From Streptomyces sp. VRA16 Mangrove soil (GTDB lineage: Bacteria; Actinomycetota; Actinomycetes; Streptomycetales; Streptomycetaceae), in contig NZ_JAFVLN010000005.1 in NCBI RefSeq assembly GCF_017377775.1, forward strand, positions 248,001-312,000: a DNA stretch of 64,000 nucleotides, written 5' to 3'. A model generated the notes under the pieces. The model ran no database searches. It was not told the origin of the DNA and worked only from the letters and a program-made list of their open reading frames with translations. Each line of letters opens with the position of its first letter. Positions within the stretch are counted from its first letter, which is position 1. The translations under genes were made by a program, and so were the position numbers. Shown piece by piece: positions 50,617-58,991 of this stretch.

Positions 50617-50886
50617 TCACGCGGCGCCCTTCGTCACGGACAGAGTTCCGTCCTCGACGGGCAGCGGTGCAGCGAGTGTCACGCCGCCGAGCACCGCCGC
50701 CATGTCGGCCTCGACGCGACACCACACCCCGGGCAGGCTCGTCGCGGCGCCGGGGTACCGCAGACCGGCCACGGATTCGCCGCACAGGGTGAGCAGTTCG
50801 CCGTCGACCGCGCGGCTGACAGCCTCTTCAATGTCGCTCCCCACATGGTTGCGGGAACATCGTCGCAGGTGAGAGGCGATGGACAC
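50617..50886 (-). CDS. Hypothetical small protein
   Basis: An 89-residue ORF from GTG at 50886, with AAGGA upstream. The GC bias is strong in the last 60 codons (AGLRYPGAATSLPGVWCR, then EADMAAVLGGVTLAAP). The N-terminal 25 codons are less biased. No family is recognised. It is divergent from the cupin gene with a 39-bp gap that holds the cupin promoter. Confidence 0.4.
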   Translation of the reverse strand: MSIASHLRRCSRNHVGSDIEEAVSRAVDGELLTLCGESVAGLRYPGAATSLPGVWCRVEADMAAVLGGVTLAAPLPVEDGTLSVTKGAA

Positions 50887-50889
50887 CTC

Positions 50890-50919
50890 TTGACATCCTT
50901 TTCGGGAGCGGCCTAGCGT
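50890..50919 (+). promoter_or_regulatory. HrdB-type promoter of the cupin gene, probably leaderless
   Basis: TTGACA (50890-50895) and TAGCGT (50914-50919) are separated by 18 bases. The predicted start of transcription falls at or within a base or two of the ATG at 50926. There is no ribosome-binding site before that ATG, which fits a leaderless message. Confidence 0.7.
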
Positions 50920-50925
50920 CCGGGC

Positions 50926-51432
50926 ATGAGCGACTCGCTGACCACTCCTGGCGAAGGTTTCCATCCCCATCTCCACGACGCCCCGGCGGCCGCCTCCGCG
51001 CCGCTTCGTGCGCGACTGCACCACATCCGCGCCGACGCCCTCGACGGCGACACCGCGCAGTCCGGGGGCATGCGCCGCTTCGCCGCCGTGAGCGGACGCA
51101 CCGTGGGCTCCGAGAAGCTGTGGATGGGTCAGACCCATGTCGCCCCGGCGACCGCGTCCTCAGATCACCACCACGGCGAGTCCGAGACCGCCATCTACGT
51201 GGTCGGCGGACACCCTGAGTTCGTCTTCATCGACGACTCCGGTGACGGCGAGGAGGAGATCCGGCTCCGTACCTCCCCCGGCGACTACATCTTCGTCCCG
51301 CCCTTCGTCCCGCACCGCGAGGAGAACCCCGATCCCGCCGAGGAGGCTGTGGTCGTCATCGCCCGCAGCACGCAGGAAGCCATCGTGGTGAACCTGCCCA
51401 AGCTGTACGCGCTCGGGGGCGAGCAGGGCTGA
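50926..51432 (+). CDS. Cupin-fold protein
   Basis: A 168-residue cupin. The first motif is HHHGESETAIYVVGG (His residues 82-84 and Glu86 region) and the second is PGDYIFVPPFVPHREEN with the His of the metal site. Such small cupins bind Fe, Mn or Zn and act as dioxygenases, isomerases or sensors. The substrate is not visible. The start at 50926 has no Shine-Dalgarno but a promoter at the right distance for leaderless translation. Confidence 0.85.
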   Translation: MSDSLTTPGEGFHPHLHDAPAAASAPLRARLHHIRADALDGDTAQSGGMRRFAAVSGRTVGSEKLWMGQTHVAPATASSDHHHGESETAIYVVGGHPEFVFIDDSGDGEEEIRLRTSPGDYIFVPPFVPHREENPDPAEEAVVVIARSTQEAIVVNLPKLYALGGEQG

Positions 51433-51594
51433 GGCCGCCGCACGGCGTCCGGCGGCGTGGAGACGTACCGGGCTCAGGCGCCTTCGGGCCCGTCGGGCGA
51501 CGGTTCGACGAACCACCAGGCAGCCGAGTCACCGGGCCTTTCGTCGCCGGTGAAGTCGCCGTCCGAGGAGCCTCGATGGGAACGGGGCCAGGGG

Positions 51595-51945
51595 TCGGAC
51601 GATGCGGGACGTCACTCCTTGAGCGCGGAAGGCGAAGAAGACGATCGCGACCGGAACGGTCGCCAGGAGCGCGGCGGTGAGCTTCAGCGGGTACTGGGTA
51701 CCGACGCCGAGGCCGCCGGAGACGAACTGCGCGAGCCCCGTCGTCAGGGTGGCGTGGTCGGCGGACTGCGTGGTGACGACGAAGTGGGTGAACTCGTTCC
51801 AGGAGCCCTGGAAGGAGAGGATCGTCAGGGTGATCAGGGCCGGGCGTGCGATCGGGAGGACCACGGACCAGTAGGTGCGCAGGACGCCGGCGCCGTCGGC
51901 GCGGGCCGCCTCCTCGATCTCGCGCGAAGAACTGCGGACGCCGTG
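51595..51945 (-). pseudogene. Remnant of a MalG-type sugar ABC permease
   Basis: The frame reads EIEEAARADGAGVLRTYWSVVLPIARPALIT, quoted as EEAARADGAGVLRTYW, then FQGSWNEFTHFVVTTQ and TQYPLKLTAALLATVPVAIVFF. This is the EAA loop and the last two helices of a carbohydrate ABC permease. Nothing before residue 'EIEEAA' matches, so the N-terminal helices are gone, and the C-terminus drifts after GVTSRIV. About 110 of the normal 280-300 residues remain. No partner permease or binding protein is adjacent. Confidence 0.75.
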
Positions 51946-52189
51946 CAGGGACCGGCTCGCCCGCCGCACCGCACACGCTGCGTGGCGGGCGAGCACCCCA
52001 CCCGGGCGACGGTGGCCCTGGCACACCACGGGCTCCGGGGCGCACCTTTCGGCACGGCCGCCGCACCCTCCAGCCACGGGCTCCCCAGCCGCGTCCCGTG
52101 AGCGGCCGTCCAACCATGGGGCGTCGGCACACTGAATATCGGGCGCGCATGGCCGCCCTACCCATGTCGGGCCCGGCACCGGCACATCG

Positions 52190-53728
52190 ATGATGCACGT
52201 CACACCCCGTATCGAACCTTCCCCGGAGTCGATCACCGTGACAGAGCCGCATTCCCCGTTCCGCACCACGACAGCCCGCCGCCTCACCAGAGGCCTCCGC
52301 CACTGGGCCACCGCGGCCGTGGGGGCCCTCGCCCTCACCACCGGGCTGGTGGCCACCGCTCCCCAGGCGTCCGCCGCGGACCTGACCCAGGTCACCTCGT
52401 TCGGGTCCAACCCCGGAAACCTCTCCATGTACACCTACGCGCCGGACGGCCTGCCGGCCGACGCGCCGCTCGTCGTCGCCCTGCACGGCTGTACGCAGAG
52501 CGCGAGCGACTACTACTCCCACTCCGGCTGGCCGAAGTTCGCCGACAGCTACAAGTTCGCGCTGGTCCTCCCGCAGACCAGCAGCGCGAACAACGCCAAC
52601 TCGTGCTTCAACTGGTTCCAGTCCGGCGACAGTTCACGCGGCCAGGGCGAGGCCCTCTCCATCAAGCAGATGGTCGACAAGGCCGTCGCGCAGTACGGCA
52701 GTGACACCAGGCGCGTGTACATCACCGGCCTGTCCGCCGGTGCCGGCATGACCGCGAACATGCTCGCCGCCTATCCGGACGTCTTCGCGGGCGGCTCGAT
52801 CGACTCCGGTCTGCCCGCCTCGTGCGCGACCAGTACGTCCGCCGCGTACACCTGCATGTACAGCCCGCCGGACAAGACGCCCGCCCAGTGGGGCGACCTG
52901 GTGCGGGCGGCCGCCCCCGCCGGGACCACTTCCTGGCCCCGGGTCGCGATCTGGCAGGGCACCTCGGACACCACCGTCGCCCCGGCGAACGCCACCGAGC
53001 TGCGCGACCAGTGGACCGATGTGTGGGGCATCGGCCAGACGCCGTCCAGCACCGAGAGCCTCACCGGGGGCACCACGCTCAGCGTCTACGACGACACCGC
53101 GGGCAAGCCGGCCGTCGAGGTCTACTCGATCTCCGGTATGCAGCACGGCCTCGCCGTCGACCCCGGCAGCGGCGCCGAGCAGTGCGGCACCACCGGCACC
53201 TACTACCTGGACACCATCTGCTCCAGCTACCAGACGGCCCGCTTCTGGGGCCTCGACGGGACCGGGGGCGGCGGCGAGACCCCGGGATCCCTGCCCGCGC
53301 CCACGGGACTGACCGTCTCCGGCACCACCGACACCACCGCCTCCCTGAAGTGGAACGCGGTGGACGGCGCCGCCTCCTACGCCGTCTACCGGGGCGGATC
53401 GAAGGTGGGCACCACGACGTCGGCCTCCTACACCGACACCGGGCTCGCCACCGGCACGACGTACGGGTACACGGTGGCCGCCGTCGACTCCGCGGGCGCC
53501 GTCGGCACCGCCTCCGCATCGGTGTCCGCGACCACCACCGGCTACACACCCACCTGCCACACCGCGAGCAACTACCAGCAGACGGTGGACGGCCGCGCCC
53601 ATCAGAGCGGCGGCTACACCTACGCGAACGGCTCCAACGAGGCCATGGGCCTGTGGAACACCCTCACCACCCACACCCTCAAGGAGACCGCCCCCGACTA
53701 CTACGTCGTCGCGGACTCCGGCTGCTGA
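52190..53728 (+). CDS. Extracellular PHB depolymerase with FN3 linker
   Basis: A 512-residue secreted enzyme. The signal peptide ends near residue 63 (TAPQASAAD). The catalytic domain follows: VALHGCTQSASDYY oxyanion loop, nucleophile Ser in GLSAGAGM (near residue 187), an Asp near WQGTSDTTV, and the His in SGMQHGLAV. A fibronectin III domain follows (about 370-455, PAPTGLTVSGTTDTTASLKW), then a C-terminal substrate-binding segment with CHTASNYQQ and DSGC. This is the type of extracellular polyhydroxybutyrate depolymerase. The ATG at 52190 and a GTG at 52238 are both possible starts. Confidence 0.9.
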   Translation: MMHVTPRIEPSPESITVTEPHSPFRTTTARRLTRGLRHWATAAVGALALTTGLVATAPQASAADLTQVTSFGSNPGNLSMYTYAPDGLPADAPLVVALHGCTQSASDYYSHSGWPKFADSYKFALVLPQTSSANNANSCFNWFQSGDSSRGQGEALSIKQMVDKAVAQYGSDTRRVYITGLSAGAGMTANMLAAYPDVFAGGSIDSGLPASCATSTSAAYTCMYSPPDKTPAQWGDLVRAAAPAGTTSWPRVAIWQGTSDTTVAPANATELRDQWTDVWGIGQTPSSTESLTGGTTLSVYDDTAGKPAVEVYSISGMQHGLAVDPGSGAEQCGTTGTYYLDTICSSYQTARFWGLDGTGGGGETPGSLPAPTGLTVSGTTDTTASLKWNAVDGAASYAVYRGGSKVGTTTSASYTDTGLATGTTYGYTVAAVDSAGAVGTASASVSATTTGYTPTCHTASNYQQTVDGRAHQSGGYTYANGSNEAMGLWNTLTTHTLKETAPDYYVVADSGC

Positions 53729-53746
53729 ACCACGGGCATCCGCACG

Positions 53747-53775
53747 CGGCCCCGGGGGGATGCCCTCCGGGGCCG
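53747..53775 (+). terminator. Hairpin terminator after the PHB depolymerase
   Basis: CGGCCCCGG (53747-53755) pairs with CCGGGGCCG (53767-53775). A competing stem GGGCATCC/GGATGCCC overlaps it (53733-53764), so two folds are possible. Confidence 0.65.
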
Positions 53776-53814
53776 TACCCAGGGCGCCGCGGCCGGACGG
53801 GAAACCCGGCGGCG

Positions 53815-54118
53815 CTACTGCGCCCACAGATCCCTGATGTGCCCGATGTGCCGGGTCATCACCTCGCGGACGGTCTCCTCGTCGCGGGCCAGCAACGCGT
53901 CGAAAATCTCCAGGTGTTCCTCGGCCGAAGCGGGCAGCTTCCCGTCGTCGAAGAGGGCCGTCAGACCGTACAGCCGGGACCGTCGGCGCGGATCGAACCG
54001 GGCGGCCAGGGCGGGCTCCGAGTAGATCTCGCCGGGCCGCAGTTCACCGGCGATGAGCGCGGCGCGCAGGGCGTCGACGACACGCTCGCGGTAGCTGCTC
54101 CGGGTTCCGCCGAGGGGC
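53815..54118 (-). pseudogene. FCD-type GntR regulator with a large internal deletion
   Basis: The frame begins with SSYRERVVDALRAALIAGEL and RPGEIYSEPALAARFD, which are the first helices of a GntR winged helix. It then jumps directly to RRRSRLYGLTALFDDGKLPASAEEHLEIFDALL, quoted as SRLYGLTALFDDGKLPASA, and REVMTRHIGHIRDLWAQ, the end of an FCD domain. The rest of the winged helix, with its VSxxPVREAL segment, and about 100 residues of the FCD domain are missing in frame. There is no good start codon, because the kinase stop overlaps the upstream end. Confidence 0.75.
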
Positions 54119-54121
54119 GGG

Positions 54122-56014
54122 TCAGTCCTGCTCCGTCGCCTCCTCGGCGTTCCGCCAGACGGTGAGGTCGAGGGTGATGTAGGTGCTGGGGCTGTTGGCG
54201 CCGGAGCGGCCGCGGTAGGTCACGACGCCGATGTGTCCCGCGTCGCTGCGCACACAGATCTGGGACCCGTTGGAGAGCTGATCGAGGTTGATCTTGTCCG
54301 TGAAGCGGGTCTCGTCGCGGCAGGTCTTCAACGAGCCCTTCTCCGCGTTGTTCAGCAGGACCAGCTTGCCGTTGTCGGTGCCGACCTTCGGGTCGCTGAT
54401 GCCGGTCGAGTCGAACGAGAAGTAGAAGTCGCCGCCCGCGTACATGGCGCCGGTGTCGCCGCCGTCGATCGGCTTGGGCGGGTTGTCAGCGAGCTGGAGG
54501 TAGTAGTCGCCGGTCAGGTTGATGTTCTTGTACGAGGCGGGCTTCGGGTCGGGCCGCTTCTGGCCGCCGCCCTTGGCGGACCCGGCCGAGCCGCTCGTAC
54601 CGCTCGACGTGGACGACGAGGAGTCGCCCGAGCCGCCGTCGGGGAGCAGCGCGCCGATGACCCCCAGCACGAAGAGGCCGCCGATGACGGAGAGGGCGAC
54701 GATCAACCCCGTGCGCTTCTTCGGGGGCGGCGGCACGGCACCCCACGGACGCGGGCCGACCCCCGGGTGCGGGGCGCCCATCGGCCCGTGGTGGCCGACC
54801 ACGGGCGTCCGGTACTGCGGGTGCTGCGCGTGCTGGGGGTGCATCCCGTGCGGGACCGGCGGCGGGGTCTGGCTGAAGGCCGTGGGCGCGTACGGGGACG
54901 GGCCGGTGTGCGGCGCGGCGGTGGTGGGCGGATGCGGCACCGCGCCGGCCACGGGCGGCGGTGTGGCGGACGCCTGGGTCGGGGCGTGCGAGACGTGCCC
55001 CGCCCCCGGCGGGGGCGTGCCGGCCGCCTGGGTCGGCGGGTACGGCACGGCGCCGGCCACCGGTGGCGGGGTCGCGGCGCCGGAGGTGGGCGGCGGGGTC
55101 TGCACCGGGGCGGGCATCTCGGACCGGTCCACGAGCGCGGTCGCGAACGACTGCGGCAGCCAGTCCTCGCCCTGTCGCAGCGGGCTGGACGCCACCTCGT
55201 GGCACCGCTCGATGACCTCGGCCGAGGACGGACGGTCGGCCGGGTCGCGGCTCAGGCAGGCGGACACCAGCGGGCGCAGCGTGTCCGGGAGCCGGCTCAG
55301 ATCGGGGTCCTCGTGGACGATTCGGTAGAGGACCGCGTGCGAGGGCCCGTCGCCGTACGCGGGCGCCCCGATGGCGGCGAACGCCATGATCTGGCCGAGT
55401 GCGAAGATGTCCGTCGCCGGGCTCACGACGCCCGACATCGCCTGCTCCGGCGCCATGAAGGCGGGCGTGCCGACGGTCACCCCGCTGCTGGTCAGCGAGG
55501 TGGCGTCGGCGGCGCGGGCGATACCGAAGTCGATGACCCGCGGGCCGTCGGACGCCAGCAGCACGTTGCCGGGCTTCAGGTCCCGGTGCACGATGCCCGC
55601 GCCGTGGATGACCTGGAGCGCCTCCGCGACCCCCACGGCGAGCAGCAGGGTGCTGCGCACCGGCAGGGCGCCGTGCTGGGCGACCGCGTGCGCGAGCGAC
55701 GGGCCGGGCACGTAGGCCGTGGCCAGCCAGGGCGGGTTGGCCTGGGTGTCGCAGTCGATCACCGGTGCGGTGTAGAGGCCCTGTACGCGCTGGGCGGCGT
55801 GCACTTCCTGCTCGAAGCGCCTGCGGAAGTCGGGGTCCTCACTGAACTCCGGCCGGATCACCTTCAGGGCGAGCGGACGGCCGCCCGGCGTGTACGAGAG
55901 ATACACCTTGCCCATGCCGCCCGCGCCGAGCACGGCCGCCAGCCGATAACCGCCGACGACAGGCGGGTCCTCCGCCTTGAGAGGCTGGAAAGGACTCTGC
56001 GCAGGTGTCGTCAT
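54122..56014 (-). CDS. PASTA-less membrane Ser/Thr protein kinase
   Basis: A 630-residue Hanks-type kinase. The P-loop GAGGMGKVY is at 30-38, Lys51 in LALKVI, HRDLKPGN at 143-150, DFG at 162-164 and APE at 188-190. A Pro/Ala/Thr-rich juxtamembrane region has repeats of the form TPPPVAGAVPxPP (about residues 305-440). A membrane helix is near 437-458 (LIVALSVIGGLFVLGVIGALL). The outer part of about 170 residues is a beta-rich domain with two Cys, but it is not PASTA. It probably senses an external signal. Confidence 0.93.
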   Translation of the reverse strand: MTTPAQSPFQPLKAEDPPVVGGYRLAAVLGAGGMGKVYLSYTPGGRPLALKVIRPEFSEDPDFRRRFEQEVHAAQRVQGLYTAPVIDCDTQANPPWLATAYVPGPSLAHAVAQHGALPVRSTLLLAVGVAEALQVIHGAGIVHRDLKPGNVLLASDGPRVIDFGIARAADATSLTSSGVTVGTPAFMAPEQAMSGVVSPATDIFALGQIMAFAAIGAPAYGDGPSHAVLYRIVHEDPDLSRLPDTLRPLVSACLSRDPADRPSSAEVIERCHEVASSPLRQGEDWLPQSFATALVDRSEMPAPVQTPPPTSGAATPPPVAGAVPYPPTQAAGTPPPGAGHVSHAPTQASATPPPVAGAVPHPPTTAAPHTGPSPYAPTAFSQTPPPVPHGMHPQHAQHPQYRTPVVGHHGPMGAPHPGVGPRPWGAVPPPPKKRTGLIVALSVIGGLFVLGVIGALLPDGGSGDSSSSTSSGTSGSAGSAKGGGQKRPDPKPASYKNINLTGDYYLQLADNPPKPIDGGDTGAMYAGGDFYFSFDSTGISDPKVGTDNGKLVLLNNAEKGSLKTCRDETRFTDKINLDQLSNGSQICVRSDAGHIGVVTYRGRSGANSPSTYITLDLTVWRNAEEATEQD

Positions 56015-56193
56015 GACGACACATCCCCCTAGTCATTGGCGACGGCACCGAGTACCGGGACTCCGAAAATCGACAAGAGCGTACCGCGCCTTCCGGAATC
56101 ACAGCGTCGACTCTCGCGTCCCGGCGCACCGCGGGAACGCGTAAGAGATGACGTTCCGTCAATAACCTTTGCAGACAGGGACGTTGAGCTCTA

Positions 56194-56465
56194 TCAGCGT
56201 GAAGGCGCGGTCAACTGCTGGACGGACTTGAGGACCTGCTCCGCTCCGCTCCCGGTCGCCATGTGCCGGGCGCATAGAGCGGCGGCCCGTGCGTAGGTCT
56301 GCTGCCGCACGACGTGGTCGGGTGCCGCGGCGAGGCGTTCGGCGGTGAGCGAGCGGAAGGGGATGGGGGCAGCGGCATGCCGAGGGCGGCGACCCACCGG
56401 GCCCAGAACGACTGGTCCGCGGTGACCGGCCCTGCGATCCAGGCGGCGCAGGCGGCTGGCGTCAG
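56194..56465 (-). pseudogene. C-terminal remnant of a GT1-type glycosyltransferase with frameshift
   Basis: One frame gives IAGPVTADQSFWARWVAALG and the adjacent frame continues with PIPFRSLTAERLAAA and TYARAAALCARHMATGSGAEQVL. Together they match the end of the UDP-sugar glycosyltransferase fold, in which DQxFWxxRVxxLG is followed by a Pro-rich turn and LTxERLAxAL. The shift lies within the C-rich run near 56378-56385. The N-terminal two-thirds is absent. Confidence 0.55.
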
Positions 56466-56952
56466 GGAGCAGCAGGGGCCGGCGCCTGCTCCAGCCAGGC
56501 GCCGTTCCGCATGACGACGCGGCCGCTCAGCCCGGGCACTCCACGCCGGCGCGGACCGCCTTCGGCGCGATGCGCGGACACATGTGGGGACGGTCCTCCG
56601 TGCGCGGATCCCACCCGAACTTCGCGGCGAACGTGTCCGCCGCGGCCTCCGGCGCGTCCTGGTCCGTGAGGCACCTCGCCGTCCCCCGGACCAGGACGAC
56701 GTCGAAGGTGTCCGGCAGCGACAGGCGCACGCGGGGGCCCACCCGGACGTTCCGTACCGTCGCGGACGCCGCCCCCCGTGCACACCCAGACCGCCTCTCG
56801 TCCCACACGAACCACAAAGGGACCTGTTGCGGGCCGTGTTCGGGGTGAGCGGTCGCCTCGCGGACGTCCCGCTCCGCGGCGAGACGATCAGCTGTCTCAC
56901 GTATGCGCTCGGCCGTGGAACGGCGAACGGCTGCTGTGCTCTGCGCGGTCAC
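56462..56952 (-). pseudogene. PPOX-class F420-dependent oxidoreductase with frameshifts
   Basis: From GTG 56952 the frame reads STAERIRETADRLAAERD, HPEHGPQQVPLWFVWDERR, then ASATVRNVRVGPRVRLSLPD and TFDVVLVRGTARCLTDQD. The expected VWVCTG strand appears only in the next frame (REAVWVCTG), so two compensating indels garble six codons. Near the end the frame stops early at ECPG, while GVPGLSGRVVMRNGAWL, the normal C-terminus, continues in another frame. The gene is therefore probably broken. Confidence 0.65.
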
Positions 56953-56995
56953 CGACGCTGACCGGCAGGATCGCCGAGCGCATCGGGCCGCGGCC

Positions 56996-57814
56996 CTACG
57001 CCTCCCGGCCGAGCAGGTCAAGGCGTTCGGCGTCGACCGAGCCCTCGTCGGCGTAGTAGAGGACCAGCAGCTCGCGGGCCTGCGGGCGGACCAACTTCTC
57101 GTAGTGCAGGTCGAGTTCACCGACGGCCGGATGGTGGAATCGGGTGCGGCCGGTGTCGCGGCGGCGGACCTCGCGGCGGGTCCACAGGGTGCTGAACCGC
57201 TCGCTGGCGACGGTGAGTTCGCCGATCGTCGCGAGCAGCTCCGCGTCGGCCTCGTCGACGTCGATCATGGCGCGCAGACCGGAGACCGCCTTGGCCGTCA
57301 TGTCGTCCCACTGCGGATAGAGGCTGCGCATCTCCGGTTCGAGGAAGGCGGCTCGCAGAGGGTTGCTGCCGACGGCGAAGAAGGGGCACAGGAGCACAGC
57401 GAGCCGGTTCGCGGCGACGACGCGTCCGCCGGCTCCCTGGACATAGGCGGCGGTCCGCGGCCAGCTGTCCAGCAGGGGTTGCAGACCGGCCCGGTCCGTA
57501 CCGGCCCGGCCGCGCGGCCGACGAACGGGCGGCGCGGGATGGGCCAGGCGGTGCAGGTAGGCGACGGCGTCCTCGTCGAGCTGGAGAGCCGTGGCCAGGG
57601 CGGTGAGGATCTGGTCCGAGGGGTTGAGGTTGCGGCCCTGTTCCAGACGCAGGTAGTACTCGGGGCTGATGCCGGCGAGCTGGGCGACCTCTTCGCGCCG
57701 CAGTCCGGGAACCCGGCGGCGCGGCCCGGCGGGCAGCCCGGCCTGCTCCGGGCCGATCTGTCCGCGCCGGGCCCGCAGGAACTCGCCCAGGGTGTCGGCC
57801 GTCTCACGTGGCAT
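56996..57814 (-). CDS. XRE/MmyB-type transcriptional regulator
   Basis: A 272-residue protein. The N-terminal HTH reads RRVPGLRREEVAQLAGISPEYYLRLEQGRNLNPS, quoted as GLRREEVAQLAGISPEYY, which is the MmyB type. The C-terminal MmyB-like ligand domain (about 105-260) has AAYVQGAGGRVVAANRLA and RFHHPAVGELDLHYEKLV. Such proteins bind fatty acids and regulate neighbouring reductases. The ATG at 57814 is 10 bases after the stop of the reductase gene, so the two are an operon. Confidence 0.93.
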   Translation of the reverse strand: MPRETADTLGEFLRARRGQIGPEQAGLPAGPRRRVPGLRREEVAQLAGISPEYYLRLEQGRNLNPSDQILTALATALQLDEDAVAYLHRLAHPAPPVRRPRGRAGTDRAGLQPLLDSWPRTAAYVQGAGGRVVAANRLAVLLCPFFAVGSNPLRAAFLEPEMRSLYPQWDDMTAKAVSGLRAMIDVDEADAELLATIGELTVASERFSTLWTRREVRRRDTGRTRFHHPAVGELDLHYEKLVRPQARELLVLYYADEGSVDAERLDLLGREA

Positions 57815-57824
57815 GCGGGTGACG

Positions 57825-58853
57825 CTAACCGGTCAGCAGTCCGAGGCGCAGCAGGCTCTCCGCCGTGGCCACGACGGCGTCCTCGTTGGAACGCGGCGAC
57901 CAGTCCAGCTCCTTGCGGGCCTTGGCGTTGGAGGCGTGGCGCACCACGCCCAGCTGCGGCACCGTCTCCCGCAGCGCCGGTCTCACCGTGGCGAGCAGGC
58001 GCAGCAGCCAGGCCGGGGCGGTGCCGGCGGGAGCCTGGGCGGCGGCCTCGCCGAGGCGTGCGCGCAGCGCCAGGGCGATACCGTGGAAGGAGATCGGCTC
58101 GCCCGCGAGCGCCAGGTAGCGCTGTCCGGCCGCCTCGGGCGCCGTCATGGCGCGCAGATGCAGGTCGGCCGCGTCGCGGACGTCCACCGTGTTGGTCCAG
58201 ATCGGCGGTGCGGACCGCATCCCTCCGGTCAGCATCGCGTGGACGATGCGGATGGACGCGGAGTAGTCCGGTCCGAGGACCGGCCCGAAGATCCCCACCG
58301 GGTTGACGACCGTCAGCTCCAGGCCGTCTCCCTCGCGCTCGGCGAAGTCCCAGGCGGCCCGTTCGGCCACCGCCTTGGACTTGATGTAGGCGGAGACGCC
58401 GGGCCCGTCGGTCCGGGTCCAGTCGTTCTCGTCGAACGTCCGCCCGGTCCTGCCGTGGCCGTAGCCCACCGCCGCGAAGGAGGAGGTCAGCACCGTGCGC
58501 CGGACGCCCGCGTCCCGGGCGGCGCGCAGCACCCGCAGGGCGCCGTCCCGGGCCGGCACCACCACCTCGTCCTCGCTCCCGGGCCGCGCCCCGGGGAACG
58601 GGGAGGCCACGTGCAGGACGTATTCGGCTCCCGCCACGGCCCGGTCCCAGCCCCGGTCGGCGGTCAGATCCGCCTCCACGTAGGAGACGCCGTCCACGTG
58701 CGGGGCACCGGCCACGGTGAGCATCCGCTCGACGTCGGGCCGCCGCTCCAGCGAGCGCACCGTCGTCGTGACCGTGTGCCCCGCGGTCAGCAGCCGCGCG
58801 ATGGTGTGGGATCCCAGGAATCCGGTTCCGCCTGTGACGAGTACATGTGCCAT
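57825..58853 (-). CDS. Extended SDR, dihydroflavonol reductase/epimerase-like
   Basis: A 342-residue protein with TGGTGFLGSHT (7-17), HVASPFPGARPG, SFAAVGYGHG and YIKSK as the catalytic Tyr-x-x-x-Lys. The pattern is that of dihydroflavonol 4-reductase-like reductases that act on an aldehyde or ketone with NADPH. It is followed by its probable XRE/MmyB regulator. The ATG at 58853 has a poor ribosome-binding site. Confidence 0.9.
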   Translation of the reverse strand: MAHVLVTGGTGFLGSHTIARLLTAGHTVTTTVRSLERRPDVERMLTVAGAPHVDGVSYVEADLTADRGWDRAVAGAEYVLHVASPFPGARPGSEDEVVVPARDGALRVLRAARDAGVRRTVLTSSFAAVGYGHGRTGRTFDENDWTRTDGPGVSAYIKSKAVAERAAWDFAEREGDGLELTVVNPVGIFGPVLGPDYSASIRIVHAMLTGGMRSAPPIWTNTVDVRDAADLHLRAMTAPEAAGQRYLALAGEPISFHGIALALRARLGEAAAQAPAGTAPAWLLRLLATVRPALRETVPQLGVVRHASNAKARKELDWSPRSNEDAVVATAESLLRLGLLTG

Positions 58854-58991
58854 GCGTTCATGGTCGGCGGCCCGGCCGGCGTGTTCCAGACTCCGCCGAC
58901 ACCAGTACTCCCAGGGACAGGCTCGGCGTGATGTGCGCCGCCCCGGTCCGGCTCCGGCCCCGCGCCGCCGAAACACGGTATCTGTGGTGCC

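Noticed and set aside
51529..52434. A 301-residue protein covering the permease fragment
   Set aside because: Only the part from 51595 to 51945 has family similarity. The upstream part of the frame is antisense to the PHB depolymerase and its leader.
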